Positions 14,091 through 21,997 of a stretch of DNA of 38,391 nt are shown here, piece by piece. The stretch is taken from the NCBI GenBank assembly GCA_902578675.1, contig CACHDV010000011.1, positions 1 to 38,391 on the forward strand, given 5' to 3'. The translations under genes and the position numbers were made by a program. Position 1 is the stretch's first letter. Every line of letters begins with the position of its first letter. Source of the DNA: an uncultured Alphaproteobacteria bacterium (lineage in GTDB: Bacteria > Pseudomonadota > Alphaproteobacteria > Thalassobaculales > Thalassobaculaceae). Below the pieces are notes generated by a model. It made no database searches. It was given only the letters and a program-made list of their open reading frames with translations, and was not told where the DNA came from.

Positions 14091-16229
14091 ATGAATGAAC
14101 GATCTATTAGATCCCTGTCCCTAAGCACGATTGCCTTGGCAAGACAGTTTGGAATTAGAGTTACAGCAGAGCAAGTCGAAGAGAAAATTTCGCGCGGACA
14201 TATCTCGTCAAAAAATGATCTTGAACAGACATTTAAAGAACAGGGTATAAAATTACAATATCTCAAACCCTCGCTACGCACGCTTATCGAGCGATCGTAT
14301 TATTTTCCTTGTGTCGCAATTCTGAGGGATGGAACTTCCAGGATCTTGATAAGTTGCAAGGTCAATGACGAGAATATAGCAGAATTTCAAACGATAGACC
14401 CGTTAGATCCCACGAATAAGGTGGTGCTAGAAAACGAAACTGAGTTTAAAAGCACTTGGAATGGGGCAGTTTTTCTCGTTAGCCGTGAAACTGGTGTCGA
14501 CTCTCAGGATCGCCTTTTCGACTGGAGGTGGTTTATTCCTGAAATTTACAGATTTAAAAGTTTACTTGGGGTCACATTTATTGTTTCGATTTTAACGCAT
14601 CTTTTGGGTCTTGCCCCTATTGTATTTATACAGATATCACTTGATAAGGTTCTAAATTATGGAGCAGTTGGAACTTTATACATTTTAGCTGCTGGGGTGG
14701 TTGGTGCCTTAATTTTCAACGGCATTCTCGGTTTTGTCCGTGATTATGTTATAAACTTTGTATCTACCTCGATAGAAGCTAGGCTTGCGGGCGATGTATT
14801 TGACAAGGTTATGTCGTTACCAGCATCTACATTTCAGACCGGGTCGCCAGCGGAATTCGAGGGGATTTTGCAATCGCCTTTAACGATCAAAAATTTTATA
14901 TCACGCCAAGTTCTTACGACCATTTTTGATGCTACAGGATTACTAGTATTTATGCCGGTCCTATTTGGCTATAGTCCCGCGCTTGCCTTGATCGTTGCAT
15001 GTTTCACGATTTTGATTGGAGCAATAACATTATTTAGTCGCTGGCGGCAAAAGGAAGAGGGTAAGATTACGGGACCGATAGAAGCCTCAAAAAGAAGAAC
15101 AGTTCAAGCTAGCGTTGCCGGTATCGAAACGATAAAGGCATTTTCTTTGGAGCCCACTCAACGTAAGGAATGGCGACAAATATCTTCGAGCAGTATTAGA
15201 CGGTCTGTTGCAGGTCAAATAGCAAACCTTGCAGTTACAAATATTAATTCTACTCTCACCCAAATTATGACAGTGGTATTGGTATTCACTGGAGTTCTAC
15301 TGGTCTTGGCGGGATCACTTTCAGCTGGAGCTATCATTTCATGTAACATGCTGGCAGGTAAGTTAGTTGCTCCAGTTACAGCCATTTTTACATTTTTCGC
15401 AGACTTAACAAATTTCAAAAATACAATTGACACAGTGGGGACAACTTGGAATGGGCCTACTGAACGTTTAGGGGCAGGTAATCAACATGTAGTCAAGGGT
15501 GGGGTAGTTTGCCGCGACGTAATTGTCAAATTTGATGACACGGCAGCACTAAATGGTCTCAATCTCGATATTGCACCTCGAACTAAAGTAGCGGTAGTAG
15601 GGCCATCTGGATCTGGGAAGACAACTTTTCTGAGGCTTTGCCAGGGTTTTTTGAGGCCTAATATGGGTGCAATGGAAATTGACGGGCAAAATATCAGGTA
15701 TCTCAGTCTGGATAATTACCGAAGCCAGACGACGTTGATCGATGCCAAGCCGGTCTTTTTTGGAGCAACGATCGAAGAAAATTTGAGAAAGGTGCAGCCA
15801 AATATAAGCGAGAGAGAGTTTCAGGAAATTCTTGATATATCCGGGTTATCAAAGGTGTTGGAGGAATTACCAGACGGTATTTCTACCGAAATAAATCAGT
15901 TTGGACTACCCTTATCGCAAGGAAATCGGGTTACCGTTGCGCTAGCGAGGGGGCTGATGGCAAAGCCAAAAATATTGTTATTGGACGAGGCGCTGGTTAA
16001 TTTTGATAAGTCTACACAGATTGGCTTTTTTGAAAATTTCCCTAAGATTGCCGAACATAAAACGGTGATGATGGCAACTCATGATATGCGGCTGACTGCT
16101 GAATTTGAGCAAATAGTTGTGCTTGAAAAGGGTGTGGTTGTTGGTCAAGGGAAGCACGAGGATCTTCTTAAGACATGTCCATTGTACAAAGAGTTATGGA
16201 CAATGGATCAGAAACTATCAGGGGCCTAA
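14091..16229 (+). CDS. Type I secretion ABC transporter with C39-like N-terminal domain (HlyB/PrtD type)
   Basis: 712 aa, the length of HlyB-type exporters. Residues 1-130 look like a C39-peptidase-like domain without the catalytic Cys motif, so it should bind rather than cleave substrate. Five to six membrane helices lie between about 158 and 445, and the ATPase from about 470 has Walker A GPSGSGKTT (504-512), Walker B ILLLDE (628-633) and His664 in ATHD. The ATPase is unusual: the signature reads LSQGN (608-612) rather than LSGGQ, the Q-loop reads IDAKPVFF (no Gln at 552), and Walker B is followed by A-L-V-N-F-D. It lies 35 bases before the membrane fusion protein gene and after two candidate substrates. 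No TolC-like partner is in the window. I infer a dedicated exporter for the two acidic repeat proteins. Confidence 0.9.
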   Translation: MNERSIRSLSLSTIALARQFGIRVTAEQVEEKISRGHISSKNDLEQTFKEQGIKLQYLKPSLRTLIERSYYFPCVAILRDGTSRILISCKVNDENIAEFQTIDPLDPTNKVVLENETEFKSTWNGAVFLVSRETGVDSQDRLFDWRWFIPEIYRFKSLLGVTFIVSILTHLLGLAPIVFIQISLDKVLNYGAVGTLYILAAGVVGALIFNGILGFVRDYVINFVSTSIEARLAGDVFDKVMSLPASTFQTGSPAEFEGILQSPLTIKNFISRQVLTTIFDATGLLVFMPVLFGYSPALALIVACFTILIGAITLFSRWRQKEEGKITGPIEASKRRTVQASVAGIETIKAFSLEPTQRKEWRQISSSSIRRSVAGQIANLAVTNINSTLTQIMTVVLVFTGVLLVLAGSLSAGAIISCNMLAGKLVAPVTAIFTFFADLTNFKNTIDTVGTTWNGPTERLGAGNQHVVKGGVVCRDVIVKFDDTAALNGLNLDIAPRTKVAVVGPSGSGKTTFLRLCQGFLRPNMGAMEIDGQNIRYLSLDNYRSQTTLIDAKPVFFGATIEENLRKVQPNISEREFQEILDISGLSKVLEELPDGISTEINQFGLPLSQGNRVTVALARGLMAKPKILLLDEALVNFDKSTQIGFFENFPKIAEHKTVMMATHDMRLTAEFEQIVVLEKGVVVGQGKHEDLLKTCPLYKELWTMDQKLSGA

Positions 16230-16264
16230 AAAAATCTGTCCCGTAAGCGACGAAGAGAGAAACA

Positions 16265-18040
16265 ATGTCGGGTGATCAAACTTTTTCTAGTGGGGAATAT
16301 ATATTTCGCGAAGGCGAGAGCGCAGTATATGGATATATCGTCAAGTCCGGTGTAGTTGAAATTGTGAAACATGGGTCTGGTGGGGACCAAGTGCTGGCAG
16401 AATTAGAGCCGCCTACTATTTTTGGCGAGATGGCGTTAATAGATGGTAATCCGCGAAGTGCTGGCGCTAGGGCGAAGGGTGACACCGTTGTAACAGAAGT
16501 CACGGCAGAAAATTTTGTGAACTATCTAAGACAAAATCCGGAAGCCGCTATTCGGATTATGAAGACAATATCAGAAAATTTAAGGGCGGCGAACCAGCTT
16601 GTAGCAAGATATGAAAGCTTGAGTGGAGACGCTTCGCAGATAGTGGAGGTCGGCATCAATGGAGCTGACGCGAGTCATGACCACGAGATAAATGACACTG
16701 ACGCAATTTACAAACAAGGCCCGTCAAAACCATTACTGATATCAACGATTAGTTTATTAGCATTCTTTATCTTGGGAGTAGTGTTTGCGGCCCTTAACGA
16801 AGTTGATACAACAATTTCAGCCAGAGGCGAGTTTATGACAGCAACGCCAAACTTAATTGTAGAAGCGAGTGCAAGCTCCGTCGTTAAAAGTGTTGAAGTT
16901 GAGCGGGGTGACGCTGTTTCCAAGGGTCAGATAGTTGCGTATTTGGATGACACTGTCGTAAAGGTAAACTTAAAACAAAACCAGGAAAAGATAGATAATA
17001 TTTACCAGTCATTGATCCGGCTTAACATGGAACAGTCACTCGTGGACAGGCCAAGTGAATTAAAGCCAACTATTAGTTTGGATAATCTCTACTATGATAC
17101 TGTTAAAAAGTTGGGGCTAAAAAATACCAGCAATTCACTTAGCGAACTCTATAAAAACACCTTAGTTAAAAAAGTTACAGAATACAGAGAAAAAAATAAC
17201 TCCTTTAATTCCAAGTTGACAAAACTCCAGAATGAATATGAAGCATCTAGGGAACTATTCAAAATATCTGAGAAGCAGTCCGAAATTAAACGAAAATTAA
17301 CAAAGGTTCAAAAAGATCTCTATGATCGTAAAATTGGTTCTCTGCTGAAGTACTTACAAGCAAAAGACCAGTTATTAAATGCGGAAAAAGCTCAGTTTAA
17401 TGCTCAGAGTGCAATAACAAAGTTAAGATCTGAAATTACCACATTGAACGCGGACAAGCAGGCTTTCATTGCGCAATGGGCCTCTAATCTGACAGCTGAA
17501 ATCACTGGCAAAAACGAAGAATTAATGCAACTTGAGCAGGAAAAGATCAAATTGCAGAGGTTAGTTGACAATATCGTTGTTAGATCTCCGGGTGACGGCG
17601 TTGTGCTTGATATACCGTCTGTTGCTAGCGGAGGAAACATCCGTGAAGGTGACCCAATAATTACACTTGTTCAAACAAATCAACCACTCTTTTTGGAGGT
17701 TGATATTGACTCGAAAGAAATTAGCGACATAAAGATTGGAATGCCAGTCTCTGTGAAGTTGGATGCGATGCCATTCCAAGAATTTGGTGGATTAGACGGA
17801 GAATTAGTATTTATCTCAAAAGATACATTTAATGAATCCCTTGCTGGTGATAAGGGTGTTTATTATCGGGGAAGGGTTAAAACCCAGAGCGTCAAAGACT
17901 CAAAAATGCCACAAGACTTTAACCTCTCTCAAGGCATGCTGGCGTCGGCAGATATCAAAGTAGGTAAACGAACATTGATTACATACTTCACTTATCCAAT
18001 AATGAAAGCTTTTGAAGAATCTTTTACGGATCCAGAATAA
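16265..18040 (+). CDS. Membrane fusion protein (HlyD family) with N-terminal cyclic-nucleotide-binding domain
   Basis: 591 aa. Residues 1-115 form a cNMP-binding domain: the phosphate-binding cassette FGEMALIDGNPRSAGARAK (53-71) aligns with E. coli CRP GELGLFEEGQERSAWVRAK and keeps the ribose and phosphate ligands Glu55, Arg64 and Ser65. A charged linker leads to one membrane helix (156-177), then a typical HlyD body: half-lipoyl motif VVKSVEVERGDAVSKGQIVAYLDD (here 206-229 in outline), a long coiled coil (about 290-440), the second lipoyl half VRSPGDGVVLDIP, and a beta-barrel end. The cNMP domain would therefore face the cytosol, beside the ABC ATPase. This is an uncommon architecture for a fusion protein. 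It is co-transcribed with the ABC gene (Shine-Dalgarno GAAGAGAG). Gating of export by cAMP or cGMP is inference; the domain might also serve only in assembly. Confidence 0.9.
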   Translation: MSGDQTFSSGEYIFREGESAVYGYIVKSGVVEIVKHGSGGDQVLAELEPPTIFGEMALIDGNPRSAGARAKGDTVVTEVTAENFVNYLRQNPEAAIRIMKTISENLRAANQLVARYESLSGDASQIVEVGINGADASHDHEINDTDAIYKQGPSKPLLISTISLLAFFILGVVFAALNEVDTTISARGEFMTATPNLIVEASASSVVKSVEVERGDAVSKGQIVAYLDDTVVKVNLKQNQEKIDNIYQSLIRLNMEQSLVDRPSELKPTISLDNLYYDTVKKLGLKNTSNSLSELYKNTLVKKVTEYREKNNSFNSKLTKLQNEYEASRELFKISEKQSEIKRKLTKVQKDLYDRKIGSLLKYLQAKDQLLNAEKAQFNAQSAITKLRSEITTLNADKQAFIAQWASNLTAEITGKNEELMQLEQEKIKLQRLVDNIVVRSPGDGVVLDIPSVASGGNIREGDPIITLVQTNQPLFLEVDIDSKEISDIKIGMPVSVKLDAMPFQEFGGLDGELVFISKDTFNESLAGDKGVYYRGRVKTQSVKDSKMPQDFNLSQGMLASADIKVGKRTLITYFTYPIMKAFEESFTDPE

Positions 18041-18096
18041 AAATACCATTTAATCATTTCTGCTAAACCGCAAAATACATTTTTGAAAGGGGACTA

Positions 18097-18951
18097 ATGG
18101 AAGTGAGACTGATAGATGCGCAGGTTCACGCATACGAACGGAATCATAAAGAAAGACCATGGTTTGATGAGTTGGTTGGGCCAGAAGAGGTTACCGGTGA
18201 TACTATGGTTGGGGAAATGGAGAGCGTTGGTGTGGATGGTGCAATTTTGGTCTCCCCCTGGACTATGTATAGATATGACGCCAGCTACGCTAATAGTGTT
18301 TATGAGAAATATCCCAATAAGTTTAGGTTGGTAAAGCCAGTAGATCCCAATAATCCAGAAGTCGGTGAAATCATACAAGAGTGGGCCAAAAATAAGGGAG
18401 CTGTGGCGATAAGGCTAATGTTGGCTTATGAGGAGCAGAGAAATTTGAGCGATCACGGCCTAGATGTGGTCATGAGGACAGCCTCAAGGTGTAACTTTCC
18501 TGTAAACCTCCTGTGTTGGGAAAATGTTGAGGAGGCTGGCCGCTTGGCAAAAAAATACCCCGATACTCGGCTGGTCATTGACCATTTGGGTATAAAACAA
18601 CCATTCAAACCACCAGTCCCCGACAATCCTTTCTCTAAACTAGGAAAGGTTTTAGAACTCGCAAGTCATGATAATGTTGTAATTAAGATTACGGGCGTCT
18701 GTACTCTATCACACCAAGCTTTTCCATTTTCTGACATCTGGGGTCCTTTAGAAGAAGTTTTCTCCAGGTTTTCGCTCGAAAGATGTATGTGGGGTACGGA
18801 TTGGACGCGCGCGATTAAGTTTGTTTCTTACAGAGAAAGTGTGGACTGCTTTCTTGACAGTGCACCGCTTAGTTTAAGTGAAAAAGCCCAACTGATGGGC
18901 AAGACCTTAGATAATATTTATGGTTGGTCAGCGCACCCTTCCCAGCTTTAA
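18097..18951 (+). CDS. Amidohydrolase 2 family (TIM-barrel, L-fuconolactonase-like) hydrolase
   Basis: 284 aa cytosolic metal-dependent hydrolase of the amidohydrolase-2 group. The N-terminal metal motif is DAQVHAY (7-13), where the usual D-x-H-x-H has Gln in place of the first His, as in several lactonase-like members. VIDHLGIKQP (190-199 region) and MWGTDWTRA near residue 230 hold the later conserved His and Asp. Likely reaction is hydrolysis or decarboxylation of a small ring compound or lactone; substrate unknown. A good Shine-Dalgarno (GAAAGGGG) precedes the ATG. It follows the secretion operon by 56 bases on the same strand with no terminator visible, but nothing ties it to secretion by function. 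Confidence 0.85.
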   Translation: MEVRLIDAQVHAYERNHKERPWFDELVGPEEVTGDTMVGEMESVGVDGAILVSPWTMYRYDASYANSVYEKYPNKFRLVKPVDPNNPEVGEIIQEWAKNKGAVAIRLMLAYEEQRNLSDHGLDVVMRTASRCNFPVNLLCWENVEEAGRLAKKYPDTRLVIDHLGIKQPFKPPVPDNPFSKLGKVLELASHDNVVIKITGVCTLSHQAFPFSDIWGPLEEVFSRFSLERCMWGTDWTRAIKFVSYRESVDCFLDSAPLSLSEKAQLMGKTLDNIYGWSAHPSQL

Positions 18952-18983
18952 ATAATTTGGTCGGTATGAGGCGATTTACTAAA

Positions 18984-19027
18984 CATCTAATAATAGATGC
19001 AGGGTTAATAGAGTGTTACTTAACCCT
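18984..19027. repeat. Two adjacent hairpins between convergent amidohydrolase and tRNA genes
   Basis: CATCTA-ATAA-TAGATG (18984-18999) is followed at once by AGGGTTAA and TTAACCCT (19001-19027, 8-bp stem, 11-base loop). Both lie in the gap where transcription from either side would end. No T-run follows on either strand, so termination is a guess. Confidence 0.4.
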
Positions 19028-19075
19028 ATTGGAAAAAGCTCTTTTCTGTAGACATAGTAATCGGTGTTTGGAAAG

Positions 19076-19150
19076 TGGTGCTGCCGGACAGATTTGAACT
19101 GTCGACCTCGCCATTACCAATGGAGTGCTCTACCCCTGAGCTACGGCAGC
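19076..19150 (-). tRNA. tRNA-Thr (anticodon GGT)
   Basis: The reverse strand folds as a full cloverleaf: acceptor GCTGCCG with CGGCAGC, D-stem GCTC/GAGC with a 7-base loop, anticodon loop TTGGTAA (anticodon GGT, threonine), T-stem GACAG/CTGTC with loop TTCAAAT, and an encoded 3' ACCA. The anticodon stem CTCCA/TGGCG carries one T-C mismatch at position 28-42, whereas most alphaproteobacterial copies have a full CTCCC/GGGAG stem. Confidence 0.97.
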
Positions 19151-19296
19151 GAATCGTAGGAATTTACCTTCAAATTTTGGAGCCACAATGCCATAGGCCT
19201 GACATATAAAGCAAGTTTATTTGATGATGTTAAGTACTTGAGATATCGTAAAATTTATTAACCCCTAGAACCAAACATTTACGAAGTATCTGAAAG

Positions 19297-19434
19297 ATGG
19301 TTAAAAGACACCCCGCAACTCAGACTAAGAAGAAAGAAATTGAAGCCAGGCGAGCTAAAGCTCTTAGGGCCAACTTGAAACGAAGAAAACTTCAACAGCA
19401 ACCTGACAGGGGCCGTGGCGACAGTTCCAATTAG
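19297..19434 (+). CDS. Small basic protein, 45 aa
   Basis: A short frame from ATG 19297 to TAG 19432-19434 encodes MVKRHPATQTKKKEIEARRA and then KALRANLKRRKLQQQ before a hydrophilic tail ending DSSN. The central part is a highly charged helix rich in Lys and Arg, with the pattern E-A-R-R-A-K-A-L-R-x-N-L-x-R-R-K. I recall short proteins with this kind of helix next to murA in other alphaproteobacteria, but cannot verify it here. Nucleic-acid or ribosome association would fit the composition. The start has only a weak purine stretch (GAAAG). It lies 122 bases upstream of murA on the same strand. Confidence 0.65.
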   Translation: MVKRHPATQTKKKEIEARRAKALRANLKRRKLQQQPDRGRGDSSN

Positions 19435-19556
19435 CTTTTTCTTAAAATCGTGGTAGTTATTTGATTCTGACAACAGTAGCCTTAGCTACAATTTAGATGA
19501 GTATCCCTAATCCAATGAAAAACTTTGGAAATTTTTAAAATGTATTCGAGGTGCGC

Positions 19557-20831
19557 ATGGATAAAATCATTTTAACCGGGGGATCAAAACTTTCGGGAAA
19601 AATTGATATTAGTGGGGCGAAAAATGCGGCTCTTCCACTCATGGCTACAACTTTGCTAACCAATGAGAAAATGTTTTTAGAAAACATACCACGCTTAGGA
19701 GATGTTAATTCTATGCGTGAATTGCTTGTGGGGGTTGGCGTTGAAATCGAGGATTTAACGAAAAGTCCCACATCTCTGGGGTTAAAGTGTGAAAAAATTA
19801 CAAATACAGAGGCGCCATATGATATTGTTCGCAAAATGCGCGCCTCAATTTTGGTGCTGGGTCCGCTGATTGCTCGCTCTGGGAAAGCTCGTGTTTCTTT
19901 GCCAGGCGGTTGTGCTATCGGGAATAGGCCGGTGGATTTACATTTAAATGCATTAATGCAAATGGGTGCCCAAATTGACTTGTCTCGTGGTTATGTGGAA
20001 GCAAAGGTAGCGAGAGGAAATCGTCTCCAAGGTAGTAGGATAAACTTCCCAATGGTTTCAGTTGGCGCTACGGAAAACATAATGCTCGCTGCGTCTCTAG
20101 CCGATGGTGAGACAGAGTTATCAAACGTCGCCCGTGAGCCAGAAATAGTAAATTTGGCTGAATGTTTAATAAAGATGGGTGCCGAAATAGAAGGCCATGG
20201 CACCGACACCATTCGAATTCAGGGGAAAGAAAGCTTGCGTGGAACCACTCATTCGGTCATTGCTGATAGAATTGAGGCTGGCACATTCGCTATAGCGGCC
20301 TGCATTACTGGGGGAAAATTAGAACTTGTTGGTGCAAATTTCAGTGACTTGAGAGCTGTACTAGACGTACTTTTAGCGTCAGGTGCAAGGATAGAAGAGA
20401 ATAGCTCCGGGATCCTTGTGGAAGGCCCTAGTGGTAGTCCCTGCGCTGTGGATATTATGACCGACCCATATCCTGGATTTCCAACGGACTTGCAAGCTCA
20501 AGTTATGGCGTACATGACCCGAGTCGATGGAGCCAGTATGATTACAGAAACAATTTTTGAGAATAGATTTATGCACGTACCGGAGTTAAACCGAATGGGG
20601 GCTAATATAAATGTGCACAACTCTACCGCGCTTATTAGAGGCGTGAACAAACTCATGGGAGCGCCAGTTATGGCAACTGACTTACGTGCGTCGGTCTCTT
20701 TGGTCCTCGCGGGATTAGCAGCTAGTGGCGAAACAACTATTAATAGAATTTATCATTTAGATAGAGGCTATGAGAACCTTGTGTCTAAATTAAAATCCTG
20801 TGGTGCAATAATAGATCGAGTAAGAACTTGA
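19557..20831 (+). CDS. murA: UDP-N-acetylglucosamine 1-carboxyvinyltransferase
   Basis: First committed enzyme of peptidoglycan synthesis, transferring enolpyruvate from PEP to UDP-GlcNAc. 424 aa from ATG 19557; a GTG six bases earlier (19551) is in frame, but the GAGG at 19547-19550 is better placed for the ATG. Lys22 (SGAKNA), the catalytic Cys119 in LPGGCAIGNRPVDLH and Arg-rich loop are present, so the enzyme should be sensitive to fosfomycin. ITETIFENRFMHVPELNRMGA and DLRASVSLVLAGLAA are typical of the family. It opens a (+) run of DUF2948, hisG and hisD genes, 26 bases before the next start. Confidence 0.97.
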   Translation: MDKIILTGGSKLSGKIDISGAKNAALPLMATTLLTNEKMFLENIPRLGDVNSMRELLVGVGVEIEDLTKSPTSLGLKCEKITNTEAPYDIVRKMRASILVLGPLIARSGKARVSLPGGCAIGNRPVDLHLNALMQMGAQIDLSRGYVEAKVARGNRLQGSRINFPMVSVGATENIMLAASLADGETELSNVAREPEIVNLAECLIKMGAEIEGHGTDTIRIQGKESLRGTTHSVIADRIEAGTFAIAACITGGKLELVGANFSDLRAVLDVLLASGARIEENSSGILVEGPSGSPCAVDIMTDPYPGFPTDLQAQVMAYMTRVDGASMITETIFENRFMHVPELNRMGANINVHNSTALIRGVNKLMGAPVMATDLRASVSLVLAGLAASGETTINRIYHLDRGYENLVSKLKSCGAIIDRVRT

Positions 20832-20857
20832 TGTGAAATGATAAGATGGTGTCTTAA

Positions 20858-21325
20858 TTGAAAGATAAATTCCAGCAAAAAGTACCCACCCGCTATTTGC
20901 GTTTGCAGGCAACCTCATCCGATGATCTGAACGTTCTTTCTGCATTATTGCAGGATTCTATTGTTCCAATTGCCGATATATTATACACCCCTTCACAAAA
21001 GCAAGTCATTATGGTCCTTCAAAGGTTCAGATGGGAGTTAACAAAAAACGCAGAGACTATAGGAAAACCAATTGTTTACCAGCGATGCCTATGCGGTTTA
21101 TTAATCGATAAAGTGGAATATATGCAAACACAACAAATTGATATAAATGATAGGTCACAATTTTTAAATTTTTTGAGTTTTTATGAGAGCGGTCAGAATT
21201 TGGATTTACAATTTTCCGACTCAAAGACGATAAGACTCAGTGTAAATAGCTTAAAATTAACGATTAAAGACTTGGGAGAAAGTTGGCCTACCACACAATG
21301 TCCAAAACATGAGGAATCGACTTAG
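20858..21325 (+). CDS. DUF2948 family protein
   Basis: 155 aa protein of unknown function found next to murA and hisD in many alphaproteobacteria. The features are LRLQATSSDDLNVLSALLQDS near the N-terminus, a central RFRWE motif preceded by hydrophobic strands, and the R-C-L-C-G-L-L repeat-like strand region. The start is TTG 20858, because an in-frame TAA sits directly upstream (20855-20857) and no usable ATG lies nearby. Its stop TAG abuts the hisG ATG without a gap, so the two are coupled. Assignment rests on gene position and overall pattern. Confidence 0.8.
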   Translation: MKDKFQQKVPTRYLRLQATSSDDLNVLSALLQDSIVPIADILYTPSQKQVIMVLQRFRWELTKNAETIGKPIVYQRCLCGLLIDKVEYMQTQQIDINDRSQFLNFLSFYESGQNLDLQFSDSKTIRLSVNSLKLTIKDLGESWPTTQCPKHEEST

Positions 21326-21997
21326 ATGGAGACTCAAAAACCATTGGTGCTCGCTATTCCAAAAGGGCGGATCCTCTCTGATGTAGCTCCGCTCATGTCA
21401 AGTGCAGGAATTGAGCCCGAGGATGAATTTTTTAATGAGAGTTCGCGTCGTCTTCAATTTTCAACTAAAGACCCGAGCATAGATTTAATTAGAGTAAGGA
21501 GCTTTGATACAGCAACATTTCTAGCTTTTGGAGCAGCGCATCTAGCTATTTGTGGGAGCGATGTGTTGATGGAGTTTGATCATTCCGAAATTTACTCGCC
21601 AGTTGATCTTAAAGTTGGGAAGTGTAGGTTATCTGTTGCAGGGCCCAAGGAATTAGCTGCTACGGAGGACCCAATGCGATGGAGTCATCTAAGGATTGCG
21701 ACAAAATACCCAAATATCACTAAACGATATTTTGCGGCTCGTGGGGTCCAAGCGGAGTGCATAAAACTTAATGGTGCTATGGAACTTGCACCGCGACTGG
21801 GACTTTGTCGGAGGATTGTTGATTTGGTTTCCTCTGGGGCTACGCTATCAGCAAATGGTTTGGTTGAAATGGAAAAAATTTCGGAGATCAGTGCGCGATT
21901 GGCGGTAAATAGGGCTACTTTCAAAACAAATCCACAGACAATAAATATGTGGATCGATCGTTTTAGAGAGGTTTCGGATGGCATCGAAAATAAATAG
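21326..21997 (+). CDS. hisG: ATP phosphoribosyltransferase, short form
   Basis: Catalyses the first step of histidine synthesis (ATP + PRPP). At 223 aa it is the short form, which lacks the C-terminal regulatory domain and in known cases needs HisZ for activity and feedback control. Family features: AIPKGRIL (9-16), the helical [27 protein letters not shown] and the PRPP loop [27 protein letters not shown]. No hisZ is visible in the window. It starts right after the DUF2948 stop and overlaps hisD by 20 bases. Confidence 0.95.
   Translation: METQKPLVLAIPKGRILSDVAPLMSSAGIEPEDEFFNESSRRLQFSTKDPSIDLIRVRSFDTATFLAFGAAHLAICGSDVLMEFDHSEIYSPVDLKVGKCRLSVAGPKELAATEDPMRWSHLRIATKYPNITKRYFAARGVQAECIKLNGAMELAPRLGLCRRIVDLVSSGATLSANGLVEMEKISEISARLAVNRATFKTNPQTINMWIDRFREVSDGIENK

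Noticed and set aside
14091-16229. Bacteriocin or microcin exporter with double-glycine processing
   Set aside because: The N-terminal domain lacks the catalytic Cys, and neither candidate substrate has a Gly-Gly leader.
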